From Phallusia mammillata (lineage: Eukaryota > Chordata > Ascidiacea > Phlebobranchia > Ascidiidae), in assembly GCA_003260075.1 (NCBI GenBank), contig QLIY01000562.1:39005-103004 (forward strand): a stretch of 64,000 nucleotides of DNA, read 5' to 3'. Shown here piece by piece: positions 1-10,486 of this stretch. Every line of letters begins with the position of its first letter. Within the stretch, counting starts at the first letter, position 1. The notes below the pieces were generated by a model. The model worked only from the letters and a program-made list of their open reading frames with translations. It was not told where the DNA came from and searched no databases. The position numbers and the translations under genes are program-made.

Positions 1-48
1 TGGATAATTTAGTTGCATTGAAGAATATGCCGCACAACATTCACATAC

Positions 49-655
49 CTACAAACGCCTTCTTCGATACGTATGTGATGAAGTTGTGTTCCAGATGTAG
101 GATATTGAGTGTTTTACGTAAAGCGATGAATGCGTGCGAGTTGATGGCAGCAATCCCTTGTCTCCACAACCTCAGGTCACTCACACTAACCGGGACTTTC
201 CACTGCTGCGCTGCGTCGCTGATGGTTGTGAGGTCATAATGCCATGACGTCAGATCGGTGACGTTGGACGCGTCATCGGGCTCCGGGATCAAAGGTCGGC
301 ACTCGTACATCACGTGGCCCGGTGTAGAGGTCAACACGCATTTGTTCGCGGTTCCTCCAAGGTCAACCCGGGTTGAAAGGTCACGGGAAGACACCGTTCG
401 CTTTACACGCCGACCCGATCTGCTCCGGTACCACGCTCCAGTGAACACATCTCGATCGTGGAAGCTCGTATCCATGGCAATTTTACGTCCAATCGACGTC
501 ACCGCTAGTCCGTCACGTGATACTACGTCATCGATAGCAAAAGCGCAACTGAATATCGCACCAATAACTGTGAGGATGTTGAGGAGAGTGTCCGGTCTGT
601 TGTGTTGCAATGCGAACATTTCAAGCTGGTTCAAATCAGATTCATCCGCGAACAT
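49..655 (-). CDS. First coding exon of a leucine-rich-repeat protein (partial, runs off left edge)
   Basis: The minus-strand frame is open from 655 to 49 and ends at a good donor (GTAG|GTATGTG), phase 1; reading on past it meets a stop at once, so the exon ends here. An in-frame stop lies just before the first ATG. A second ATG at 619 is followed by a hydrophobic stretch (LLNILTVIGAIFSCAFA) that looks like a signal peptide. A basic stretch with RRVKR, a possible furin-type site, follows. The last 40 residues fit a leucine-rich repeat: IAAINSHAF, then LNILHLEHNFITYVSKKAF. LRR proteins of this kind are extracellular or membrane binding proteins, but the rest of this one is outside the window. 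The sequence around its start codon and upstream is duplicated across the G run at 873-882. Whether translation starts at 655 or 619 is open. Confidence 0.6.
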
Positions 656-1109
656 ATCATCGGGTTTCTACCGGCTTCAAACCGTCATCGACACAAAGCC
701 TTAAAAACGTCGAAGCAATCATTTCTACTCAGCTAAGTTTGTGATCTTCCTGCGCAAAAACAAAACGCAAATCAAAAATTAATCACCTCGGTCGATTGAA
801 ATTTCATTTTCGCTTTTGCTGAAGTTTTAATCAATTTTAGTGCGCGCTACTTTGTGCAAGCAAACATCAAGCGGGGGGGGGGCCCGCGAACATATCATCG
901 GGTTTCCGCCGGCTTCAAACCGTCATCGGCACAAAGCCTAAAAAATGTCGAAGCAATCATTTCTACTCAGCTAAGTTTGTGATCTTCCTGCGCAAAAAAA
1001 ACACAAATCAAAAATTAATCACTTCGGTCGATTGAAATTTCATTTTCGCTTTTGCTGAAATTTTAATCAATTTTAGTGCGCGCTACTTTGTGCAAGCAAA
1101 CATCAAGCT
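648..1109. repeat. Direct near-duplicate (about 222 bp x 2) around G10 at 873-882
   Basis: Bases 648-872 and 886-1109 are nearly identical, with a few substitutions and small indels, and are separated by ten Gs. The copy includes the start-codon region of the LRR gene. It reads as two alleles placed end to end. Confidence 0.85.
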
Positions 1110-3432
1110 GTTGGTTGTTGTTTAAACTTATCTTCAAAATATATCCATCAAAATGCACAGAAGGTGTGGTGTCTTAATTTTACCGTAATTTATCGGCAAC
1201 AATTCAAATAATTAAACCTCCCTTTCATCTGTCATTATGCCACACAATATATATACTAGATCAGCAGTATACAGCAGAAAACTTACAAACAACTTCACTC
1301 GACCACTCCCACTTGGTTCACGCCGCCCAATCCCTCTGACTAAATGACAGTTCACTTCAATGTGCTGGAACCGCGAAAGACCACGGGTTCTCGGGGGGGG
1401 GGAATACAGCAGAAAACTTACAAACAAATTCACTCGACCACTGCCACTTAGTTAACGCCGCCCAATCCCTCTGACTAACTGACAGTTCACTTCAATGTGC
1501 TGGAACCGCGAAAGACCACGGGTTCTCAACGCATGTCATGTCTGCCAATGCACAAGTATATGACATTTCCTGTAATTTAACTGAAAACTTGCACTGCGTG
1601 TTACTGGTTCTCAGTGATTTAACTCCCTTTCAAAGCTACCACAGTATTTAATGAATGAACATGTACATTGTAGCACTGCATAACCCTTATATGATTCGTG
1701 AAAACACACTAACTGCCGCCACAAATTCGTTGCGCTAATCTTTTCATCGTCCGTGTCGACAACAAAATATCCGTGAAAATTCTTACTCGACTTTTTACCT
1801 CACAACGGCAACAAGTACTTCACTTAACTTTATGCTCTGTCAGTTTCTGAAGACAGAAAAGTTGAAACCGAAGTCAGTGAACCCGAACACGCGTAGAAGT
1901 TTCGTTTCTGCTTAAACAATCCGCCTCTCATCACCTTATAACATCAATAGCTGATGGATCTGTCAGCAAATATCCTTGCACGGACGAAACTTCATCGAGG
2001 AACCAGTCAACCTTAAGCTGCTGTCGCGTCATAAATAAGAATCGCGTCGCCCTTTGTTTATGTCGTCATGCGTGACTAACCACCAGTTCCCGCTATTCGA
2101 CCACTTATTGTCTCCCGTTCCGCTTCACCAAACATACAAAGTGCTTGAATTTAAACGAGTTGCTCGTGACGAAATTTCCCCTTCGCAGGACAAGATATAT
2201 TACCAAAGTACAGTTTATACGCCTAATGCCAGTGCTAGACATCGGTATATAGCGGTTCAAACGGTTTTATAGCATTACGTCTCGCGTTGTAGAAACCGAT
2301 TCCAGCTACTGATCTGAAGAATTTAAAATAGCTTCAATGAGTAAACGTGGCTAAACTACAAGACTGCCTGACGTTAGATCGTCCGAAACGTCACTCATCA
2401 CTTCCTAATCGCTTCGTAAACTGCGTGGGCACGTTCTACGTCGAGCACTGCGTGGAGTTTGGGTTTAATTCCGAAGATACGATCTCTCCTTTACCCGTCC
2501 CTGTCAACCAGCTGCCCGGGCAATCTGTGTTCACGGACAAAACCCATAACGAGCCAGCCTGACAAGCTAAACGCTGACTGATATCAAATATTCATGGAGC
2601 TTATTGCTTTAAGCATGCAAGCCTGTAAGCTGGAAGTTAAACGGCCGAGAGAAAGCTTTTGGAGGGATTTTGGACGAAGGGTGGTCATTAGATACGCACA
2701 ACGGCTGGTAATGCCTATTCTGGTCCAATGATTTGCATTCCAAACATGACAAGTTAACCACTAAATTTGTCGAACATCCAAACCAAGTTAATTTGTTACC
2801 TGCCCTCCAGCAAAAAAAAATATTACCTGCCCTCCAGCAAAAATACGTTCTTCACTTTGTACTGGACGAGCTGTATAAAAGCATGGGCAGGAAAAACTTC
2901 GGTGGTTCACAACAACAACAATCAGAAGCAGCACATGCTTTTAAAACTTTGCCTTTTTCTACTTGTATATGTTTTCAGGCCCAAACAGCCAAACCCACAA
3001 GCTTTTGTGTAATAATGACTTCTTGTGCTGGTAAAACTCATTTCTAGCTTGTAACCTTACAGTCTACACTTGGTTTGCGCACGTTTGCCAACCCACCAAT
3101 CCTCACTCTCGCTATTAAACCTGAATTCTCGTGTCGGAATTTTACGTCTCTCGTTGTGTGCGTGTTAGCGCGACACGACGGGGCGGTTACATTCGAATTC
3201 GACAGTGAAAAGTAGGCGCTTAAGTTTCATTGTAACTCGCCATGCATTATTGATGTTGTGACATCACACATGGGCGAACAAAGCGAAAGATTCCGCGGGT
3301 CTTCGTTCAACAACAACTCACATCACGCAAATATATACAAAAACAACACAGTGAAACATCGCTGCACTGTCGACGTGTGACGTTCCACTTTCTACGTATT
3401 AGCTGATAAAGCCATCAGTGAATGAAGTTTTG
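656..3432. other. Intergenic stretch
   Basis: Holds two G10 joints with flanking duplicates (873-882 and 1393-1402; the second joins about 1270-1392 with 1403-1528) and a short tandem of TACCTGCCCTCCAGCAAAA near 2798-2840. Open frames near 2054-2272 and 2347-2562 have no recognisable family and no clear splice context. No gene can be supported. Confidence 0.5.
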
Positions 3433-6400
3433 TTATTCGTCACTGCCGATGACGGAGTTAGGAGGAGGTTGCGGAGAGGACACCGATGTGATGACGATCT
3501 CGAGGCGGGATGGAGTCTCACTGGATGTCCCGAGATCCTCATCAGATCTTCCGAGCTCCACTGATGCTGTCGTAACCCGGATGTCTCCGCTATTCAGTCG
3601 TTGTGCTGTATCTGTCACGTGATGATTCGACTTCTCGGCGATCCGCGGACTTTGTTGGTTGTTCACGATCAGTTGCGAGTTTGCTTTGTCTATCACGATC
3701 TTAACATTCTCTTTGCTCTGCTCTGCTTGCTTTGTTGAACTCTTGAACAGATCCTGGCCGTCCTTGACCCTCATCTCCCTCCCAGCAGCAGCGGATGGTG
3801 GTGGAGTGTGATCCGGAAGATGCGAGATGATCTGAAGATTCTCAGGAGACCTGCTCTTCACATCAACCCTCAACGTCGCTCCTCCTGCAGCCGCTGACTC
3901 GTCAACACGGAGTTGAGGGATCACGGTCGGAACGAGTCCTCTCACCTCAGGCACCCGATTCCTCCTCTTTCCGGCCTTTGCGCGTTTGATCGTCTTCAGC
4001 ATATTCTCCAGATGCGGCTGGAAGACTGACTCTGCATCCGACTGACTCTCCGCGTCCACATCCTCCGGAGGCAAGCGGAAGTCCACCACGCTCAGCACTT
4101 CACCCGCATCCAAACCGGTCGACTCCTCACCCGTTGCAGGATATGGGATTTTCCCCACTGATGGTACGTCACTGCGCACAGGGGCGACATCTGGCGTATT
4201 TATGATGTTGGGATCGTAAGCTGGGTCCTCCACTTCACCCACAGTGGGAAGTTCCCATCTATCCTGCGAAACACTGCCCAGTCTCCTCGGAGCGAAGCCG
4301 AGTCTCTGTTCCCGGGATCCTGCGTTTAAGTCGATTAAGTTTAAGTAGCGGAAATTCACATTGTTGTGTTAGTGAGTTAACAATCCGCTCTATGACAGGA
4401 CAACATGTTTACAACCAGTGGTGGGATTATATTTTTTTCCAGTCGGTTCTGTCACAAAAGTTATATTTTTCAGCCGGTTCTGTTACAAAAAGTCCATTGC
4501 CCGGTTGGCTGATCTGATAAAATTTCGTGAGACGGTTCTATAGAACCGGTGCGAACCGGCTGAATCCCGGCGCTGTTTTCAATCTCACCTAAACTTTTTC
4601 TTTCAACGTTGACGCGATCCGGTGTAGGCGGGACTCCCCCCAACCTGATCCTCTCCCGGTACATCACGTGACCCGGTAAATCTTTTGCGCCTCCAGTGGT
4701 CACATTCGCTGCCTCGTGATTCCAGTGGTACTGTGGCGGCCTGGAAGCTCGCGGGTGGTGCACGTGCGAGTATCGTGTCAAATCCGTGGTGATGACGTCA
4801 TCAGTGGTAACGTCAGGACTCGTCCTGTCTTCTTCGGAGAGGGCTAGCCCCTCCCCAATATCGACCCTGTGCAGTCGCGGGGGGGATTTGGTGTCGGTGG
4901 AAGACATCGATTGAACTTCGGATATTTTCGAAACTGAACAAAATTGATCGCGGTCACGTGATTGATTGCGCGATCCTGATTGGCTACGAGACATTCGGTG
5001 TCGTTGTGACTAATTTATAATTTGGTTTTGCTCTAAGCGTGGAAGCATTGAATCCATTATAGGGACGCAAAACCTTTTAGCTTCTGTCGGCCGCTCCACG
5101 GGTTCTTAATTCACATCACATACCGCAAATGTTAACTGTTTACCTTGTATGTCTAGTTCACGTCTAAGATGAAATAATTCGTTTTGGGCCAAAGGGAGTT
5201 TCAGCAAAGTTTACAATTGCTCAGCAACCAGAATAAATAACACAATAAACATGTGCGCAGACGCATGTGGCCGTACAGTGCAAAGTTCTGCAGCCCTGGT
5301 TTATGTAAACCACAACACGGAGTTGAAACACACTCAACATTTTTACCCTTATCTGCAGATGCTCCTGTTGGTCGGAGAATTTTCATCGGATGAGCGTCCG
5401 CGAATTTTCCGACCGGGGATGGTTGCGGTGCGCTCATGGGATTAACATCGACATGTGTTAGTCGGGGTTTCATGTTGTGATTCTCGTCACTAAAATTCAC
5501 AATAGATTTCACAAAAATGTTTTATATACAGAGGACTATAAGTACGTTGATAGTTTCTATTAAATTTTGGTTAAATTATGTATTACAAGTTGCCGCAATT
5601 TAGCCTGGCAGGTTTTGTGAAAGTAAATAATTTAAATAACAGCAGAATTTTTTTTTTGAGATTGTTACAAGCAACTTGGCATTCAGTGACAACATTTTTC
5701 AAGTCAAGCCAAACGGGGTGCAGTGATTTGGTTATGTCCATTTTGCAACAACAACTGGAAAAGTGGGGGGGGGGTAAGCCAAACGAGGTGCAGTGATTTG
5801 GTTATGTCCATTTTGCAACAACAACTGGAAAAGTCCCTGCTAAATCTAAAATATTCAAATGCTAATGCCTGCAACAGCATTCAACTTCTCGAGCTAATTT
5901 GCATTAAAAGCATCGTTGCTAGTTTACAAGATTTCTGCGCAAATTTCCTGCTCCCCGTAGATCGGACTTTTGCCAAAGATATGAAACTTTAATGCCGAAA
6001 AATTTCCCACTTAAGATTTGTGATTGCGTAGCGTAAATCGTTTCCAGGCGCGTCGTTAGCAACGCACGTTGATCAATAATGCATCGAGGCCGTTTTACGC
6101 CATTGCTCGAAAACAATGTCGTTGTCAGTTTTGACTCATCACGTGATTAAATCACCCAGTAACATTTGCATCCAAGATTTTATCTCTTTATGTATATTTT
6201 GCAAGCCGTGGTTACGTAGTTGTGAGTTGAGTTGGTGGGACCAGTCGGTGGGGGCCTAGAATCTAACCACCCGTGTAAAGGAAAGAGGGTGGGGTTCGAT
6301 TGTGCTTGAAGACTTACCGAACAATCTGGAAATGCCGCATCGAGCTGTTGGGAAGAGTTATCTTGTGAAGTGAGAGAACCGACAACTTCTTTATGTACTC

Positions 6401-8696
6401 GTCGTAGCTGATGAGCCGCTCCTGCATTGCCCGACTGTAGTAAGCGATCATGTCCATCTTATTCATGGGGCCGATGAGGTGGGATTTCCCAGTGGCTGTG
6501 GTTGTGGCTCGGCGTGGAAACCCACTCATGGTGTTTTGCTCTTCACCTCGGGTTGGAAGTTGGACTGTGGTGGCGTTACGACGAGCTGGCGTCTCACTAG
6601 AGGGCGCCACACCCTTGCGACGCTTGTTTCCCTCTCTTCCGTCGTAATCCTCTTCCTCATCTCGTCTTGATCCGATCCTGGGAAGATTCACAGGCGTCTT
6701 CCGGGGATACATTCCTCTCCGGATGAGTTTCTCTTCCATAGATCCGTCTCCCGGAGGAAGCATGATCCCGGACTCTGTGCTCGTCTGGCTGTTCGACTTC
6801 CTTGCATCCGCATCCGCCCGGTTCGCCTCTCGTTTTTGTTCCTTACGCGACAATGAATTTCCCACAACTTTGGGTAAATATGAAAACGCGCGCACAGCCC
6901 CATCTCGTGGTCGTGTTGTATTTCTATTGTTTGTCGCTTGCTGACGCGAAAGCGCGATTGGAAGAACGAAATCTCCGTTCACATCTTGATCATTTCCAAA
7001 CGCCGGAATCTAATAAAAGTTAGCTGTTACATTTGGTTCCGACAACTCCATAGACATGCAACTTTGAAATCAGCCCGTAAAGATTTAAAACAAGTATAAA
7101 AAATCTCAACCAGGAGGCGTATAAAATCTTACAGGCTTAAGGCAGAAACTTGGCTAAAACACATTTCTGGGCCGAATGTTTTGGCGCGCCTGGCCCATAT
7201 ACAGACATAAAAAAGATCGGGGTTCGTTCCATGGACCGTCCTCGAACCCCGTGAAAAAGATATGGTTATAATCCACAGATCAATGTTTTCGATTGGTCTC
7301 ACCATAATATTGACCACACGCAAACCGGACGTGTTTCCCAGCAGTTTCTCTTTCGATGCTTGTTCCTTGTTTTCCAGGAAGCTGCTCAGAGGTTCGTAGT
7401 AGAAGCGTTCCTCTCTCACCTTAAACAACGTCCACATATAAGCCCACGCACCGTAACTTACACAAATAATTTTGTTCACATTTGCGGATTTGCCAACTAC
7501 TCAGTTTCAGCCCCAATACATTCGGTGGACTGGCAATAAAATGCTTTTCACAAACAATAACGTTTAAAAATTGAGTAAATTCGTCCCTTATGCCTTTGGA
7601 TAAGTTAAGATGAACACAAATTCATAACTGGGATCAGCCCTGAAGCGTCAATTTGCTTCAGGGCTGATACCAATCATAAATTCATGGTCATCCTAACTGA
7701 TACTGATCAAAAGAGACCCGGAAAGACTCCTGTCGTGGGTTCGAATCCCACCGCAGGCCAGACTTTTCTAGCCCACGCCCTGCCATATGGTGGTGAATGC
7801 TTCGTGGCCGACTGATTCGGTATAGCGCCTTCAATGGGCCTGGCGTACTGTGATTTATGCCTTTGGAAAGCTTTCAAGGTCTTAGTTACAAATAAAACAC
7901 ATAAATTCCTATTTTCAATCACTTGTGGGTCTCCTATAGCCTCCAGAACACTGGTCGTCCCGTTTCGGGGTTGCGTACGCAAATGCTGACGTAGCTGTTC
8001 GATGACGTCACGATCCGATGTTGTCACTTTTTCGGATTTGTCAGCTTTTGAAACTTGATGTTGCTGGAAAATATCAAACAATTGTTGTCAAAACAAAAGT
8101 GGAAACAATTGGTTGGGTAAAATCTGTGGTGGGACTCAGCTGGTTCGCATCGGTTCTTTAGAACCATCTCACGACATTTTATGAGATCAGCGAACCGAGT
8201 AGCATTACTGGTTACTGTCAATGAATTTTTTTGTAACAGAACCGGCTGAAAAATATGACTTTTGTGATAAAATCGGCTGACAAAAAAAAATTGAATCCCA
8301 CCACTGGGTAAAATATCTCAATATTTGCAGAACAAGATGACAGTACCGATCGCAATCCTTGAGTAATTGCAAATTGCAAATGACACTCGATAATGCAGAT
8401 TTAAGTGTTTAACTCTGATAGATCAAACACAACAAGCGACAAACCGGCACAGCTACTAACGTAAGAATTCACAGTAGCCAGGTTTTGGAATTTCTGATAA
8501 TTGCTGACTTAGCAATTATTGTTACCGTAAACGCTTATGCTCTGTTGCGCCACTTATCGGAAGTTCCCAAACCTGGCTACCGTGAATTCGTACGTTAGTA
8601 GCTCTACCCGACAAACCAACCTAATATACCTTGGTGTGTGGAAACTTGATTTTCTTATTGATCGTGAGCTCGACAGGGGGAAGCCTCTTATCTTCG
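3433..8696 (-). CDS. Unrecognised multi-exon gene, seven consecutive exons with consistent phase
   Basis: Exons in transcript order on the minus strand: 8696-8630 (starts with one leftover base, ends phase 0), 8063-7923 (0/0), 7419-7303 (0/0), 7009-6318 (0, ends 2), 5489-5347 (ends 1), 4933-4589 (ends 1), 4319-3433 (stop TAA). Each has AG and GT borders and the phases agree at every junction, which is unlikely by chance. About 797 codons are visible; the 5' end lies beyond 8696 and was not found. The product is mostly polar and looks disordered: basic patches (RRRDEEE-like, KRRK), Ser/Thr/Pro-rich stretches, and one more ordered segment in exon 7009-6318 (MNKMDMIAYYSRAMQERLI). I recognise no family. 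The acceptor at 7419 is the least certain; a frame open further upstream would add a hydrophobic segment. Introns hold two GTGGTGGGATT elements, a foldback element and two SINE pieces. Confidence 0.6.
4416..4575. mobile_element. Small hAT-like element, TIR CAGTGGTGGGATT family
   Basis: Starts CAGTGGTGGGATT and ends GAATCCCGGCGCTG (degenerate inverted end). Flanks TTTACAAC and TTTTCAAT match at 6 of 8 bases, consistent with an old 8-bp target duplication. Inside are the paired GGTTCTATAGAACCGG-like sequences shared with the copies at 8124-8306 and 46852-47021, here in opposite orientation. It lies in the last intron of the unrecognised minus-strand gene, starting 14 bp past the donor. Confidence 0.75.
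5703..5835. repeat. Direct near-duplicate (about 60 bp x 2) around G10 at 5765-5774
   Basis: The stretch from AAGCCAAACG to the end of CAACAACTGGAAAAG occurs on both sides of ten Gs, with one base difference near its start. It lies between exons 7009-6318 and 5489-5347 of the minus-strand gene. Confidence 0.85.
7160..7262 (-). repeat. tRNA-derived SINE fragment (family A), reverse orientation
   Basis: Matches 55392-55498 in reverse complement. The shared part has CACGGGGTTCGA, a pol III B-box-like core, then a tail with GTCTGTAT and GCGCGC. It lies just past the donor of exon 7419-7303, and the apparent open frame there is repeat sequence. Confidence 0.55.
7733..7865 (+). repeat. tRNA-derived SINE (family B)
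   Basis: GTGGGTTCGAATCCCACCGC is a textbook B box with T-arm symmetry. It is followed by GCCATATGGTGGTGAATGCTT and GGGCCTGGCGTACTGTGATT. The same body is at 57380-57505 and in part at 58145-58252. No full tRNA cloverleaf is visible. Confidence 0.65.
8124..8306. mobile_element. Small hAT-like element with perfect 8-bp target duplication
   Basis: 183 bp, starting CTGTGGTGGGACT and ending AATCCCACCACTG, flanked by exact GGTAAAAT on both sides (8116-8123 and 8307-8314). Too short to code for a transposase. Same family as 4416-4575 and 46852-47021. It lies in an intron of the minus-strand gene. Confidence 0.9.
8451..8603. mobile_element. Foldback (long inverted repeat) element
   Basis: The ends are AGCTACTAACGTAAGAATTC and its near reverse complement GAATTCGTACGTTAGTAGCT; pairing continues inward through the AGCCAGGTTT / AAACCTGGCT parts. 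The inner part shares ACGCTTATGCTCTGTTGCGC with the foldback element near 59433-59560, so the two belong to one family. Confidence 0.75.
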
Positions 8697-10376
8697 CTGC
8701 AATGTGAGTTGCTCGTTCTCAGCTTCGAAGCGCGCGAGCTAGTGACGTCATCGTGGGAGGGCGTGAGAAACCGGAAGGCGTAAAGTGGAGGAATGCTGAC
8801 ATCTAGTGACGATTTAATTGTGTGTTGTCTTTCACTGAAACAATGATCTCATTGTTAAGCGATAGTTGATTGTCGGTCTTTCTTCAGTTAACAACCAAAG
8901 CATTCTGATTTAATTGTTAAACTTCGAACTACAAAGCGCGGCGAAATTAGCAGAACAGTGCAACTTGTTAAACCGAGAATTTGAGATTGAACCTATCTAA
9001 TATCATAACAACTATTTCTCCATTTAAATCATGATTTAGGCACAGAATACAAGTTCGTATTATCTGCACCCAAATTGAATCGGTTCTCAACGATTTCTGT
9101 TTACATTTCGATTAATTTGATTTTACCTTGTTTTAAATCACAGCCAATTTCACGTACACAACAAAACCTCCGAGAAACTGCTGACAATAACAGACTCTTC
9201 GCTTCAATACAACGGGAGATTTTCCCTTTCTAGTCCGGACACAGCACAACAGATAAAAATTGCCACAACAGGGTAAAGGCGGGCCTTTGTATCGAGTTTC
9301 AGACTCACTGAGAGCTTTAGGGCAACGAGAAAAGGCTACAGGCTGTGCTGAGATTTTCGTTATCCTGCTTTGCGGGCGAAAATCCGCTTTTACAAGAGGA
9401 ATAATAACAACAACGTCTGCGAGGGCGCTTCGTCAATCTGCTGTTATACAAGTTCATTTGAAAGATTTTTACCTCGTTTTCACATCGATTAAGTCCGGTG
9501 GAAATTGTAAAGTCTTCGCCTTTATTGCTTGATATCCAGAAGTCGCTTTTATTTCACCCAGTTTCATGACTTTTTATTACACTTAACTACACTGCAACAA
9601 CACAAGAATTTGAATCCATGTCAAACTACCGAGCAATGCTGTTTAACTTCTATTGTAGAGGCCGATTCCAAGTCATCTGTGTCAACATATCTTTGAACTA
9701 ATGCTGGGTTTGTGAACAATGAATGGGTGCGTCCTTATTATGTCTGGCTTCATGCTATTGTGAATACGGCGCATGTAAACAGCCACTCTGTCAATTGACA
9801 TATCTGATATATTGCTTATGTATAGTCGGCATTTAGGCCGTGCCTAGAGGATTTTACTAATTTGAGCAACTCAGGTTCTCCATCACATGATAAATCATGT
9901 AAATTACCGGCCTCCATAATGTAAACTTCAACTTTTCAGTATTGCCGTGTCTCGTCTGCACTGTATAGCCGCATTGTGACCAGCAAACAACTACTTCTAC
10001 ATGCCGGACCTTTGTAACAGTCGGTGCCATTAAACTTTTGCCAACCCAATGTTTTCGTAAAGAAATACGCAACGCAATGAGTTAAAACGTTATAGATATG
10101 TTAAAAGAGAAACCTGAACCTCACATAAATGTAAAATAAATTCCCATACAACTAACAGTTTGAGTTAGAATAAGAGAATTATCCTGTGCCAAACTCCAAT
10201 CGTGATTTTGTTCCTAAGTAAACTGTTTCAGGCTTCTTAATTTATTTCTGTCTGCCTGATCGATACAATATTCAGTTTTGTTACATGGAATCGCTCGTTT
10301 CACTTGCTCCACATAATAAGAGCACACGAGAATCCACCTGGGTCACTGCAGATGAAACGTATTGTTTGGACCGAAG

Positions 10377-10486
10377 CTACGAACAAGAGAACTGCGAAAC
10401 TTGAAACACCGCGAACACAGGGTGGACCTCGTCACCGCACAGCACCCCATACACTGGATTTGTTGCTGAAACATATCCCACACCGC
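10377..10486 (-). CDS. Possible last exon of an unknown gene (weak)
   Basis: Read on the minus strand, an acceptor (ATCTCTTCAG|GC) is followed by 36 codons including the stop, giving a protein-like stretch with GVGYVSATNPVYGVLCGDE. No upstream exon or family was found, so it may be chance or a transposon remnant. Confidence 0.2.

Noticed and set aside
2347..2562. Plus-strand 71-codon frame, and a minus-strand protein-like stretch in the same place
   Set aside because: No ATG start on the plus frame, no consistent splice chain and no family for either.
256..4680. Shared PGHVMY in the LRR exon and in exon 4933-4589 as a sign of gene duplication
   Set aside because: The match is only a few residues and stems from the common CATCACGTG(A/G) word; nothing else aligns.
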